Shown: positions 39,789-48,572, counted from the first letter of the stretch. The stretch: 64,000 bases of DNA from Coleofasciculus sp. FACHB-1120 (GCF_014698845.1 NZ_JACJTV010000014.1:1-64000); one strand, 5' to 3'. The notes: a model not told the origin generated them from the letters alone. Numbers and translations: made by a program.

Positions 39789-40412
39789 ATGAATCCCTCT
39801 GAAGACAAACACATTACATACATGGAATTGGAATCAGAACAAACGAACCCAATCCAGACTAGAAATAATTCTCAGCTTACTAGCATGAATGGGACGGAAA
39901 GTGGAAATCTCGATAAAGTTAGAGATATTCTTTTCGGGAACCAGACGCGGGAATACGAAAAAAGGTTTGCTCGTTTAGAAGAACGTTTAGTGAAAGAATC
40001 CACTAACTTACGCGATGATACGAGAAAACGCTTAGATAGTATTGAAAACTATCTCCGAAAAGAACTTGAATCAATAACAGCTCGATTAAAAACTGAGCAA
40101 TCAGAACGAGACGAGTCCGTAAAAGGACTTTCACTGGAACTGAAAAACTTAATCAGTTCTTTGGAAAGAAAGCTTGCCCAACTAGATGAAGAAAGTACAA
40201 CAAAAGAGCGAGACTTGCGTCAGCAGATTTTAGAGCAATCTAAAAATCTAGACGATGAGATTCGACAAAAATATGAAGAACTTTTGGCTGCATTGGAACG
40301 AGAAGCCCAAGAACTTCGTAATGATAAGACAGACCGTTCTACTCTGGCATCTCTGTTTGCAGAACTAGCGATGAGACTGAACAATCAAGTGGGAACTTCT
40401 GGCAAGGAATAA
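39789..40412 (+). CDS. Coiled-coil protein, first gene of the GTPase cluster
   Basis: 207 residues, almost entirely predicted coiled coil from about 55 to 185 (ARLEERLVKESTNLRDDTRK and similar heptads), highly charged, no membrane segment or signal peptide. Residues 41-68 (LDKVRDILFG, then YEKRFARLEERL) resemble residues 24-46 of the OmpA-like protein encoded next (LSELRSLLLG, then LDKLHERL), suggesting a common binding element. It precedes the OmpA-like gene by 127 bases on the same strand. I do not recognise a known function. Confidence 0.82.
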   Translation: MNPSEDKHITYMELESEQTNPIQTRNNSQLTSMNGTESGNLDKVRDILFGNQTREYEKRFARLEERLVKESTNLRDDTRKRLDSIENYLRKELESITARLKTEQSERDESVKGLSLELKNLISSLERKLAQLDEESTTKERDLRQQILEQSKNLDDEIRQKYEELLAALEREAQELRNDKTDRSTLASLFAELAMRLNNQVGTSGKE

Positions 40413-40539
40413 TTCTTCTAGAAGAGAAGTTTTTAAGGAGGGAATTCAGAATTATCCGTCCCTAGGTTACTAAATCGCTCTAGCTCCCTCATCTAATGTC
40501 CGCATAAAAATTTAGTTGTTGAATAGGGGGATTTGAGCA

Positions 40540-42321
40540 ATGGCTGACTATTCCGCCCATAATTTATCTAGCAATTCTCCAGAGAATAATCTTTCAACTA
40601 ACGAAGATCTCTCTGAGCTTCGGAGTCTGCTCCTTGGTTTTGAGCAAAGCGAACTTGATAAATTGCATGAGCGACTGAATAATCCCGATATTCACGCAGA
40701 GGATATCAGCCGACTGCTTCCAGAAGCGATTATTCTACGGACACTGCAAGATAAGCAGCTAAGCGAGGCAATCGTGCCCACAGTCGAAGAAGCCATTCAT
40801 TTATCGGTCAAAAAAGACCTGAATATCCTCTCAGAGGCGATTTTTCCTGTAATCGGTCCAGCCATTCGCAAAGCGATCGCAACTGCTCTAGAAACCACAG
40901 TCCAGTCTCTCAATCAAACAGTGGAACATAGCTTGTCTCCACAAAGCTTTAAGTGGCGATTGGAAGCTTTACAGACAGGCAAATCATTTGCCGAAGTTGT
41001 TCTTCTCCGTACTCTTCTCTATCGAGTTGAACAAGTTTTTTTGATTCACAAAAAAACTGGATTGTTACTTCAGCACGTAGTAGCGCCAAACGTAGCCGCT
41101 CAGGATGCAGACCTAGTTTCAGCGATGTTAACAGCGATCCGGGATTTTGTCCAAGACTCTTTTAGCGTCCAAACCGGCGATTCTCTAGAAACGTTGCAGT
41201 TTGGTGAACTCACCATTTGGATTGAACCTGGTCCGCAGGCAATATTAGCAGGGATTATCCGGGGAACTGCACCTAAGGAATTAAAGTTAGTGTTTCAAGA
41301 AATAATAGAGAAGATTCACCTCAAATACGACCAGAAATTTAATTCGTTTGAGGGAGATACTGCTCCTTTTGAAGGCAGCACGCTTTATCTTGAAGATTGC
41401 TTTCAGGCTCAGTATCAACCCAAAAAAACAAAACCTTCCCCTGTTATCTGGATTTTATTAAGCTCTATATTAATAGCTTTGGGTAGCTGGTTCTTTTTTG
41501 ACTTCACAGACAAACAGCGCTGGGCAGCGTATTTGGAAAAATTAAATGCCCAGCCAGGAATGACCGTAGTTACTTCCGAAAAACGTCAGGGAAAATATTT
41601 TATTTCTGGGCTTCGAGATCCCTTAGCGGCAGATCCAATTCAGATAATGAAAAAATCAAATATTAATCCCAAAACAGTTATTAGCCGCTGGGAGCCTTAC
41701 TTATCTTTTTATCCAAAGTTTACCGAAACCAGAGCTAAAGACTTGCTCCAACCTCCGGTAACTGTATCTTTAATTGTTGATGAAAGCGGAATTCTACATG
41801 CTAAAGGTTCTGCGCCTTATCAATGGATTGTTGAAACTAGAAAACTGGTGCGAGCCATTCCCGGAATTAATAAATTCGACGAAAATAATCTTGTTGAGAT
41901 GGAACTCAAAGAACTTGAGCGCAGCAAAAACGAGATTGAAAAACAATTACTTCTTTTTACAGAGGGAAGAACACAACTTCAACCCGGACAGGAGGCAAGG
42001 ATACAAAACCTTATTAAAGAAGTTCAAAAGCTTACGAATACCGCGCCCTATTTAAGTAAAAACATCCAGATTAAAATTTTAGGACACGCTAACAAAATAG
42101 GCTCAGAAGAGAGAAATCTGATCCTAAGCCAAGGGCGTGCTAATGCCATCCTTGCTACTCTAGTTTCGCAAGGAATCAAAAAAACCAATCTTTCTGCCGT
42201 AGGTGTGGGTACTGGAGAAACTGTGGATAAGAAACGCCCACAGGATCGAGCATTGAGCCGCAGCGTCTCTTTCAAGGTAATTTTAACTGATACCCCCAGT
42301 AGAGAGATAAACCGGCGATGA
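40540..42321 (+). CDS. Transmembrane OmpA-like protein with cytoplasmic regulatory domain
   Basis: 593 residues. Part 1 (1-300) is cytoplasmic: the LR.LLLG motif, helices, then at about 150-265 a strand-helix-strand pattern (VFLIHKKTGLLLQHV, DADLVSAMLTAIRDFVQD, GELTIWIEPG, AILAGIIRG) that resembles a roadblock/longin-type fold. Part 2 is one membrane helix (301-321). Part 3 (about 330-455) looks BON-like. Part 4 (about 460-585) is an OmpA C-terminal domain (IQIKILGHANKIGSEERN, then LSQGRANAILATLVSQGI); the usual GHTD Asp is Asn, but Arg is kept. Its stop overlaps the GTPase start (ATGA). ATG 40540 has a GGGGG tract upstream. Probably joins cytoplasmic GTPase signalling to the periplasm. Confidence 0.85.
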   Translation: MADYSAHNLSSNSPENNLSTNEDLSELRSLLLGFEQSELDKLHERLNNPDIHAEDISRLLPEAIILRTLQDKQLSEAIVPTVEEAIHLSVKKDLNILSEAIFPVIGPAIRKAIATALETTVQSLNQTVEHSLSPQSFKWRLEALQTGKSFAEVVLLRTLLYRVEQVFLIHKKTGLLLQHVVAPNVAAQDADLVSAMLTAIRDFVQDSFSVQTGDSLETLQFGELTIWIEPGPQAILAGIIRGTAPKELKLVFQEIIEKIHLKYDQKFNSFEGDTAPFEGSTLYLEDCFQAQYQPKKTKPSPVIWILLSSILIALGSWFFFDFTDKQRWAAYLEKLNAQPGMTVVTSEKRQGKYFISGLRDPLAADPIQIMKKSNINPKTVISRWEPYLSFYPKFTETRAKDLLQPPVTVSLIVDESGILHAKGSAPYQWIVETRKLVRAIPGINKFDENNLVEMELKELERSKNEIEKQLLLFTEGRTQLQPGQEARIQNLIKEVQKLTNTAPYLSKNIQIKILGHANKIGSEERNLILSQGRANAILATLVSQGIKKTNLSAVGVGTGETVDKKRPQDRALSRSVSFKVILTDTPSREINRR

Positions 42322-42815
42322 TCCAGAAAAAAATGTGTATGGTAGGTGCCTTCGCCACCGGAAAAACAAGTTTGGTCGCGCGTTTTGTTAGAAGTATTTA
42401 CTCGGACACTTATCAGACCACTGTAGGAGTAAAAATTGACAAAAAATCGCTCAGTGTAGGAGGAAAAGAATTAAATCTCATCCTTTGGGATCTTTACGGA
42501 GAAGACGAATTCCAAAAGGTTCGGATGTCGTATCTGCGGGGTTCGTCAGGCTATTTCTTAGTAGCTGATGGAACCCGTCGCACCACCTTAGATAAAGCTT
42601 TTACTCTGCAAAAAAGAGTAGAAGATACAATTGGCACTCTTCCCTTCATTTTGGTACTTAACAAATGGGATTTAACGGAGGAATGGGATATTGATGAGAC
42701 GGCGATGGATGAAATGGCGGAAAGGGGTTGGCTGGTCATTAAAAGCAGCGCAAAAACAGGTTTAGGTGTAGAGGAAGCTTTTCTAACGCTTGCGAAGAAA
42801 ATGATGGAGGCATAG
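42318..42815 (+). CDS. Rab/Ras-like small GTPase
   Basis: 165 residues, a complete small G domain: G1 GAFATGKTS (10-18), G2 Thr at 34/35 (YQTTVGVKI), G3 WDLYGEDE (57-64), G4 NKWD (115-118), G5 SSAK (143-146). At the position of Ras Gln61 there is Glu62, and DxxG reads DLYG. No C-terminal Cys, so no prenylation. ATG 42318 overlaps the upstream stop by four bases and the next gene starts at the base after its stop, so translation is coupled. Likely partner: the cytoplasmic domain of the OmpA-like protein. Confidence 0.93.
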   Translation: MIQKKMCMVGAFATGKTSLVARFVRSIYSDTYQTTVGVKIDKKSLSVGGKELNLILWDLYGEDEFQKVRMSYLRGSSGYFLVADGTRRTTLDKAFTLQKRVEDTIGTLPFILVLNKWDLTEEWDIDETAMDEMAERGWLVIKSSAKTGLGVEEAFLTLAKKMMEA

Positions 42816-43832
42816 ATGCTTGACCTCCCTTCGCCAATTCTGAATTATATTCACACTTTGGCAGTCGAAAATCGTTCTCCAGCCTATCTACTGGTAGAAA
42901 AAGATGGTTGCTTGTCCGATTGGGGAGGGAAACTGGAAGCCTATGGATTGAATGATTTGCAAAAAGGGGAATACGTCGGGAAACAAGTCTTTTTTCTAGA
43001 AGGTCTTTTTCCTCTAAACGGTTCTCCTATCTGTATCCCTTGCATGAAAACAGAATATGGGCTTTCCGCAGATGTCCATCTTGTACCTGGGGAAGAGAAG
43101 GACTGGGTGTTGCTATTAGATGCAACTTTAGAAGAAAGCCAGCACCGCCTGATGCAACAACAAGGAAACGAATTGAACCTTCTGCGAGAGGAACACTGTA
43201 AGATATTAAATCACTATTTTGGAAAGGGTGTTACCCAATCACCACAAGCGATTCCTATTCTTCAAGAGAGAGGAGAACGGCGGGATGTAACCATTCTTTC
43301 TGTCCATATTTGCGGACTTACTTCCTACAGTGAAAACAATCCTCCGGAAGCGGTTTTTAAAACCCTGAATTTATACATCCCTACGATGCTCCAGGCACTT
43401 GTTGATGAAGCTGGTATGGTGAATAAAATAACTGGAGATGTAATAACGGCTTTCTTTGGGGTTATTCCCTCAACGGGATGTCCCAAAAGTCAGGCAATCA
43501 AGGCTGCACGAGCTATGATTGAGGCGATCGCAGAGATTGGTAAAGCGAGACAAGGAGAGCTTGGTTCACTGCTCGAAGTTGGTATTGGTATTGCTTCTGG
43601 AGCGGTTGCTTTGGGCGTTTTGGGTGGCAAAGGTAGCAGGATATTTAGCGCTATCGGCTACTATGTTAATTTAGCGACTCACCTAGAAAGTCAGGCGCGT
43701 CCCAGCGAGATTCTCATCGACGACAATACATTCCAAAAGCTTGATGAGATGAAAAAAAAGTTTTCCAAAAACCCCCTTCTGTTGAAAGGACTTGTTGAAC
43801 CTATATCAACTTATTCTTGGCGGTTGAAATAA
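42816..43832 (+). CDS. PAS-like plus degenerate class III nucleotide cyclase domain
   Basis: 338 residues. The N-terminal 100 residues look PAS-like (AYLLVEKDGCLSDWGGKLEA). After a coiled linker a cyclase homology domain runs from about 155 to 335. Key residues are altered: the first metal Asp is H164 (ILSVHICGLT against FADIRGFT), the base-selecting position is Y282 (GYYVN against GDTVN), and the transition-state Arg is H289 (VNLATHLES). D208, K204 (NKITGD) and N285 remain. It is probably catalytically inactive, or acts only through a partner subunit. Ends overlapping the kinase start by one base (TAATG). Confidence 0.88.
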   Translation: MLDLPSPILNYIHTLAVENRSPAYLLVEKDGCLSDWGGKLEAYGLNDLQKGEYVGKQVFFLEGLFPLNGSPICIPCMKTEYGLSADVHLVPGEEKDWVLLLDATLEESQHRLMQQQGNELNLLREEHCKILNHYFGKGVTQSPQAIPILQERGERRDVTILSVHICGLTSYSENNPPEAVFKTLNLYIPTMLQALVDEAGMVNKITGDVITAFFGVIPSTGCPKSQAIKAARAMIEAIAEIGKARQGELGSLLEVGIGIASGAVALGVLGGKGSRIFSAIGYYVNLATHLESQARPSEILIDDNTFQKLDEMKKKFSKNPLLLKGLVEPISTYSWRLK

Positions 43833-44950
43833 TGAGTGAATCTATTACAAGCGAGCTTTTTGCAGCCCTGAATATTGTAGTTTTAGAACGTCTAGATAAT
43901 GGTTTTTTTTCAATCGTTGGGCTGATGCCAGATTGGTTTAATAATGTCTATAGAGATACTACACAGGAACCGGATAGATTAGATTTAGGTCAGCAATTCC
44001 CTTTTCTCGACAACTTTCTCATCGACGCTGAAGATTTCTGGATGGGAAAAGGTACAGAACCCCTAAAATCGGGGCTGTGGACTGAAATTAATATATTAGG
44101 AAACGAATGCCATCTTGAGGCATCAGCCGTTTTTCTGAAAGGCAAGAAAATACTTTTGATTGAGTGTTTAGGGATTGCTTATGAAGAGAAACAATCTCTA
44201 ATCCAAAAGGCAAGGCAAAATAATTTAACTTATCAACATCTTATTAAAGAGATACAGAAAAAAGAAATTTTACTTCATTGCTTTGTCCACGATATAGCAG
44301 GACAACTAACGGGACTTAACTGCTGTTTCGCACTTCTTGCTTTAGAAAGTTTGACACCAAAAGGCAGAGAACGTCTAGAAATTGGAAGGAAGCAATGTAC
44401 CAAGCAACAGATGTTGATTCAGGATATATTGAAGGCATTTTCTGCCGAAGTAAAATCATTAGAAGCTTTTTCACTTGATCCTGTTCACGCTCCGGATGCA
44501 ATTCTTTGTGCAATGGAAGTTGTGGATGCTTTATTACCGACTTTTACCTTCAATAAAAAGCAGTTGCAATTGGCTGCCGATATTAATCGGTCGAAAGATT
44601 GGAAGGTGGTTGGGGAAACCTCGCGTTTGGAGAGGGTTCTTTTTAACTTAGTGGAAAATGCTCTTAGACATAGTCCGGCTAGTTCTACTGTGACTGTTAA
44701 TCTCCAAGAAGATGGAGAATTTATTCTGGTAAGCGTGGACGATGAGGGTTTTGGTGTACCGCCGGAGCTTTCTAAAAATTTATTTCAAAAATTTTCTCAA
44801 GGAAGAGAGAAAGCTGGCAAAGCGGGTTTAGGACTTTATTTTTGTCGGATTACGGTTGAACGCTGGGGTGGCAGTATTGGTTATTCACCCCGTACTGAAA
44901 GAGGTTCACGATTTTGGTTTCGGCTTCCTCGACCCGTTGTGCAATCATAA
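43832..44950 (+). CDS. Soluble histidine kinase of the GTPase cluster
   Basis: 372 residues from ATG 43832 (overlaps the cyclase stop). No membrane segment. The N-terminal 120 residues look PAS-like (LDNGFFSIVGLMPDWFNNVY). The H box is HCFVHDIAGQLTGLNC, the N box FNLVENALRHSP, G1 DEGFGVPP and G2 GKAGLGLYFC. No receiver domain or response regulator is encoded nearby, so its output may be within the cluster. Last gene of the coupled run: the next gene starts 186 bases on. Confidence 0.9.
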   Translation: MSESITSELFAALNIVVLERLDNGFFSIVGLMPDWFNNVYRDTTQEPDRLDLGQQFPFLDNFLIDAEDFWMGKGTEPLKSGLWTEINILGNECHLEASAVFLKGKKILLIECLGIAYEEKQSLIQKARQNNLTYQHLIKEIQKKEILLHCFVHDIAGQLTGLNCCFALLALESLTPKGRERLEIGRKQCTKQQMLIQDILKAFSAEVKSLEAFSLDPVHAPDAILCAMEVVDALLPTFTFNKKQLQLAADINRSKDWKVVGETSRLERVLFNLVENALRHSPASSTVTVNLQEDGEFILVSVDDEGFGVPPELSKNLFQKFSQGREKAGKAGLGLYFCRITVERWGGSIGYSPRTERGSRFWFRLPRPVVQS

Positions 44951-45136
44951 ATTTGTATTTTAATTATCTACAAAATTTTCCGCTCGGAGAAGGTACTAAG
45001 CGGTTGGAACCGCACAGCGACAGGAAGCATACAAACGAAACCTGCATCAGCAGATTACAAATTTGTATCTAAAGTGATTTCAATCTGGCAGCAATATCGT
45101 AGAATCTGAGTGAAATCGTGTGGGAGAAAGCGTGAA

Positions 45137-45526
45137 ATGGAGAGTCGAGTATACGAATTTGACCAGACGCAGAACCAGCTGATTCGGGATCTTGCTCAGA
45201 AAATGCGCTTTGTTAGCTACTTTCTGATCGCTTTAGGGGTGCTTCTGGTTATAGATGGGATTGTCAGTATCCGGAAAGGTGAAATAGGCGGCATTGTCAG
45301 TGGCGTTGTTCAAATCGTTATTGGTTTTTGGACAAGTAAAGCAGCTTCTTCTTTCCAGCTTATTGTCAATACTCAGGGAAGCGACATGGAAAATTTGATA
45401 GGTGCCCTTGGGGAACTTAGAAAACTTTATACACTGCAATACTGGCTGATATTAATAGCGGTCATTTTTGTTGCTGTTGCACTCATTATGGCGCTAGTTT
45501 TTGGTGTATTTCAGGTTACTCAATGA
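45137..45526 (+). CDS. Small membrane protein of unknown function
   Basis: 129 residues from ATG 45137, preceded by GGGAGAAAG; a GTG at 45110 would add nine residues. Three hydrophobic segments (FVSYFLIALGVLLVIDGIVS, IVSGVVQIVIGFWTSKAA, YWLILIAVIFVAVALIMAL) with a short acidic loop (GSDMENLIGALGELRK). I do not recognise the family. It follows the kinase on the same strand but with a 186-base gap and no clear coupling. Confidence 0.72.
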   Translation: MESRVYEFDQTQNQLIRDLAQKMRFVSYFLIALGVLLVIDGIVSIRKGEIGGIVSGVVQIVIGFWTSKAASSFQLIVNTQGSDMENLIGALGELRKLYTLQYWLILIAVIFVAVALIMALVFGVFQVTQ

Positions 45527-45556
45527 CGAACTTTTGCTCGTTCATGGGGATGGAGA

Positions 45557-45775
45557 ATGAGTTTAAGAATCAGCAATATATCCATTTTTAAATATTGCGC
45601 GATCGCTATCTCTTTCATCCTCTCTCTTTTAGCTGATTGCTATAAACTAAACAGCAGCAATCCATCCAATACGCCTCAAAATTGGATAGCAATAGGTGAT
45701 AGTTTGGCAATTTTAGCCCAAGAAGACTTCTTGCCTACAACGAATTGTGGGCAAGGGAAATTTATTTTCAGTTGA
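45557..45775 (+). CDS. Short hypothetical protein
   Basis: 72 residues with one N-terminal hydrophobic segment (YCAIAISFILSLLADCY). A GGGGATGG purine tract precedes the ATG. The pattern could be the start of a truncated lipoprotein or esterase-like gene (NWIAIGDSLA is reminiscent of a GDSx segment), ended early at 45773-45775. Low certainty that it is expressed. Confidence 0.35.
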   Translation: MSLRISNISIFKYCAIAISFILSLLADCYKLNSSNPSNTPQNWIAIGDSLAILAQEDFLPTTNCGQGKFIFS

Positions 45776-45824
45776 AGTGAGAATTAAAAATCACTCCTAT
45801 TTTTGAATTTTTAATTCTTACTTT

Positions 45825-48572
45825 TTAATTCTTCACCCCTCGCTCGCCAAAGCGCAGCAGCCTTTCTAAAGTTGCCAAACGGTTGTCCCAAACTTGGACT
45901 TGGTAGGGCTGCTCTATACCTTCCCGTTTCATCCATTGATTGAACTGAAATTTAAAAGATTGAAGTGAAATTTTCGCCTTTGTTAGGTTATTTGCAGAAG
46001 GATTCGCAGCTAGTTGATTCAGTGCATTTGAGAGAGCATCTGATTGCTTGTGCCATTCTGAGAGCGCTGGTTCTTTAATCCCAAATTGGTTCGTTTCCAA
46101 CAGAAAATCCCATTCTTTTTGGAGTGCCGCATAACGAGTGGCAGCAGCTTGGAAAGGCTGGCGATAAGGCAGCGGTTCCGTGGATGATTTAATGACTCTC
46201 CCCTGAGCGCGGCGGAAGATTCCTTGCAGATTTTCGTTGAGATTTTCGGCAGCAAATAGAGCGTAACCGCTGGCAGGGAAATCCCGTAGCGCCTGTATTT
46301 GATCGATTGCCACAGCATCCGGCAGATTCAGTAGGCGAATCGAGGGCAAAACTAGAGTTGAACCGAGGAGAGCCTGAGTCAGTAAAGGCTGCGCCAAACT
46401 CTGGAGTTTGTTCGTATCCAAAGCGTAAGTCATCGGCACCAGCAAATCCACATCTCCTCGCTGCGCCCAAACTTCCCAATTTTGTTGTAGTTTTTGCAGA
46501 CGCTCCGTTTCAGGATAAGGAAACACTGCCGCCGACAAAATCAGGTTCGGTTTTAAGGCGCGTAGGCTTCTCGATGCATCTGCTACAAAAGTGTTGATCG
46601 CATTGGTGCGAAATTGCGTCCACTTTTGCCAGACATTGCGGTCTTTTGGCGAAATCTTTGCCGGATCGACTCCGTGTAACTGTTGAAATTGCTGACGCGC
46701 CGCCGTACCGTAGCCAAAAGCATAACCCGCACGAGGATCTTGGAAAGGATAGCGGATGTAATCGAACTGAATACCATCTATTTTATAGTTTGTCGCAATT
46801 TCCCCCAACATCTGTATTAAGTAGCGTCGTACCTCCGGATTCGCCGGATCGAGAAACGTTTTCCCCGAACCCAAGTGGAACAAACGCCCCCGGTTATCGT
46901 AGCCTGCCCAAGTCGGGTGCAGATCGAGAACCGGACCGGGATACTCTTTCGGACGGTTGACTAAGGCATTATGACGCTGGTTGCCGACGGCGAAAATCCA
47001 CACCCAGGCGTGCAACTCCATGCCGCGCTCATGAGCGAGTTTGACTGCACTAGCCAGGGGGTCCCAGCCACGCACCAGGGGATTCTGAATCTGAGCGACG
47101 CGGCTGGGATAAATGGGATATCCCGCGTTGACTGTTTCAAAAAAAACCGTGTTAAACCCCGCCGCCGCCAGTCGATCGAAAATTTTCGCTAATTTTTGCT
47201 CCGAACCAGCCTTGACAATGGTGCCCCGATCTAACCACATCGCCCGAATTTCTGACTGCCCTTGGGGCCGGTCGATGGGATAGTTGTCCCAGAGAGTTCG
47301 CCGTGCCTGAAGCCACTGCTGTCGGGCAGCACTGTAGTCTTGTTGAACAACTAGCTGAAGAAATTTTTGCAACCCTGTCCGGGCAGTTTTGAGGGCTGAT
47401 TCCTGATTAGAGCGTGAAGTTGTGTCAGCGATGAGCTTGGTTTGCGTTGAGGAATTGTTTCCGTTTGCTGTTCCCACCTTGTTTGTGGCGTTGGCAGTTA
47501 ACATCGCACTCTCAAAGCGTCCGATGAGCGCTTCCAACTCCTGACGCATGACGGTTGTTTGTCCACCTGTGATGGGCAGGGAGCTTGGCTTTACGTCGAG
47601 TCCAGGTGGAGCCACCAAACCATCAGCGTTGGCGTCTGCAACTTGGGCTGCTGGGGCAGGGGGGAAAACGATAGGGGTGTTTCCCGGTTGGGTGGGGGAG
47701 GTGGCAGGCGTCCGACCTGCCGCTGTCCCTGGGGAAACGGGATTTGTAGAGCTTGGCTGCCCGGTTGGTGGGCGTCGTGTGGCAGCCGCCGTGGTTCCGG
47801 CTGGGGAGGGGCACTGCTGGGGCGCATCGGTTGCTGAATTTTGGGCTTTTCTCACTCCCCCGTAGCGGTTCAGGGATGCCCGCAGCCATGCGCTATCCAG
47901 GTTTGGGCTAGAGGCAGTATCGACGCCCCAGCGCCAGCCCAGAAAGACTGAGCGATCGGTGGTTACGACCGCCGGTGGATTCTCAACCGACTTCCAAACA
48001 GCAGCTGTTTGACTGGTCAATCCGGCGGGAATGATCACACCTCCCTGGGCGGTTCCAGCGAGTCCGTTCTGTTGTACCCAGCCCTGATTGTTGGCAGGTG
48101 CGGGTGCCAAGGTGGAGGGGCTTTGCAAGCCGAATCCCCAATAAGCGCCAAAGAGCGATCGCAATTGCGATCGCACGTTCGCTTGTGAAAGGGTGCCCAA
48201 AGGACCACTCGCGATCGCACGTCCGCCTTTCCTCATCCACTCTTGGATTGCTTGTACCTGTACCGCGCTTAGGGTTTCAACGTTCGGTAAAAATAAAACC
48301 TGCGTCCCTGCTAAATCTGCCGCCTGCCGGACTTGCTGTAAATCCACCACACAGTAGGCAACACCACTGAGTCCCAGGCGCGTTGTAATTCCCTCCCATT
48401 GGTTGGCATTGTCCTGGGTTTTCACGACTCCCAGTACACTCGGTGCGGCACCGGCAGGAAAAGAATTAAAAGTTAAACAGAAAAAATTTAAGACTAAAAA
48501 CGCCAAGTTCCAAGTCTGGCATTTTTCCTTTCCCCAGCGTTGCTGTTTCAAACTAAAACCACTCCTCAACAC
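45825..48572 (-). CDS. GHL10 (DUF187) family glycoside hydrolase-like exported protein
   Basis: 915 residues from GTG 48572, with CAGGAG six bases before it. Signal peptide WNLAFLVLNFFCLTFNSF then AGAAPSV. Residues about 40-240 resemble a beta-propeller-free GATase-like module, then a Pro/Thr-rich linker to about 340, then a helical piece. The GHL10 domain begins near 445 (EIRAMWLDRGTIV, AAGFNTVFFETVNAG, GMELHAWVWIFAVG, DGIQFDYIRYPF). This family of putative glycosidases shares the TIM-barrel fold; the substrate is unknown, possibly cell-wall or extracellular glycan. No neighbours of related function. Confidence 0.88.
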   Translation of the reverse strand: MLRSGFSLKQQRWGKEKCQTWNLAFLVLNFFCLTFNSFPAGAAPSVLGVVKTQDNANQWEGITTRLGLSGVAYCVVDLQQVRQAADLAGTQVLFLPNVETLSAVQVQAIQEWMRKGGRAIASGPLGTLSQANVRSQLRSLFGAYWGFGLQSPSTLAPAPANNQGWVQQNGLAGTAQGGVIIPAGLTSQTAAVWKSVENPPAVVTTDRSVFLGWRWGVDTASSPNLDSAWLRASLNRYGGVRKAQNSATDAPQQCPSPAGTTAAATRRPPTGQPSSTNPVSPGTAAGRTPATSPTQPGNTPIVFPPAPAAQVADANADGLVAPPGLDVKPSSLPITGGQTTVMRQELEALIGRFESAMLTANATNKVGTANGNNSSTQTKLIADTTSRSNQESALKTARTGLQKFLQLVVQQDYSAARQQWLQARRTLWDNYPIDRPQGQSEIRAMWLDRGTIVKAGSEQKLAKIFDRLAAAGFNTVFFETVNAGYPIYPSRVAQIQNPLVRGWDPLASAVKLAHERGMELHAWVWIFAVGNQRHNALVNRPKEYPGPVLDLHPTWAGYDNRGRLFHLGSGKTFLDPANPEVRRYLIQMLGEIATNYKIDGIQFDYIRYPFQDPRAGYAFGYGTAARQQFQQLHGVDPAKISPKDRNVWQKWTQFRTNAINTFVADASRSLRALKPNLILSAAVFPYPETERLQKLQQNWEVWAQRGDVDLLVPMTYALDTNKLQSLAQPLLTQALLGSTLVLPSIRLLNLPDAVAIDQIQALRDFPASGYALFAAENLNENLQGIFRRAQGRVIKSSTEPLPYRQPFQAAATRYAALQKEWDFLLETNQFGIKEPALSEWHKQSDALSNALNQLAANPSANNLTKAKISLQSFKFQFNQWMKREGIEQPYQVQVWDNRLATLERLLRFGERGVKN

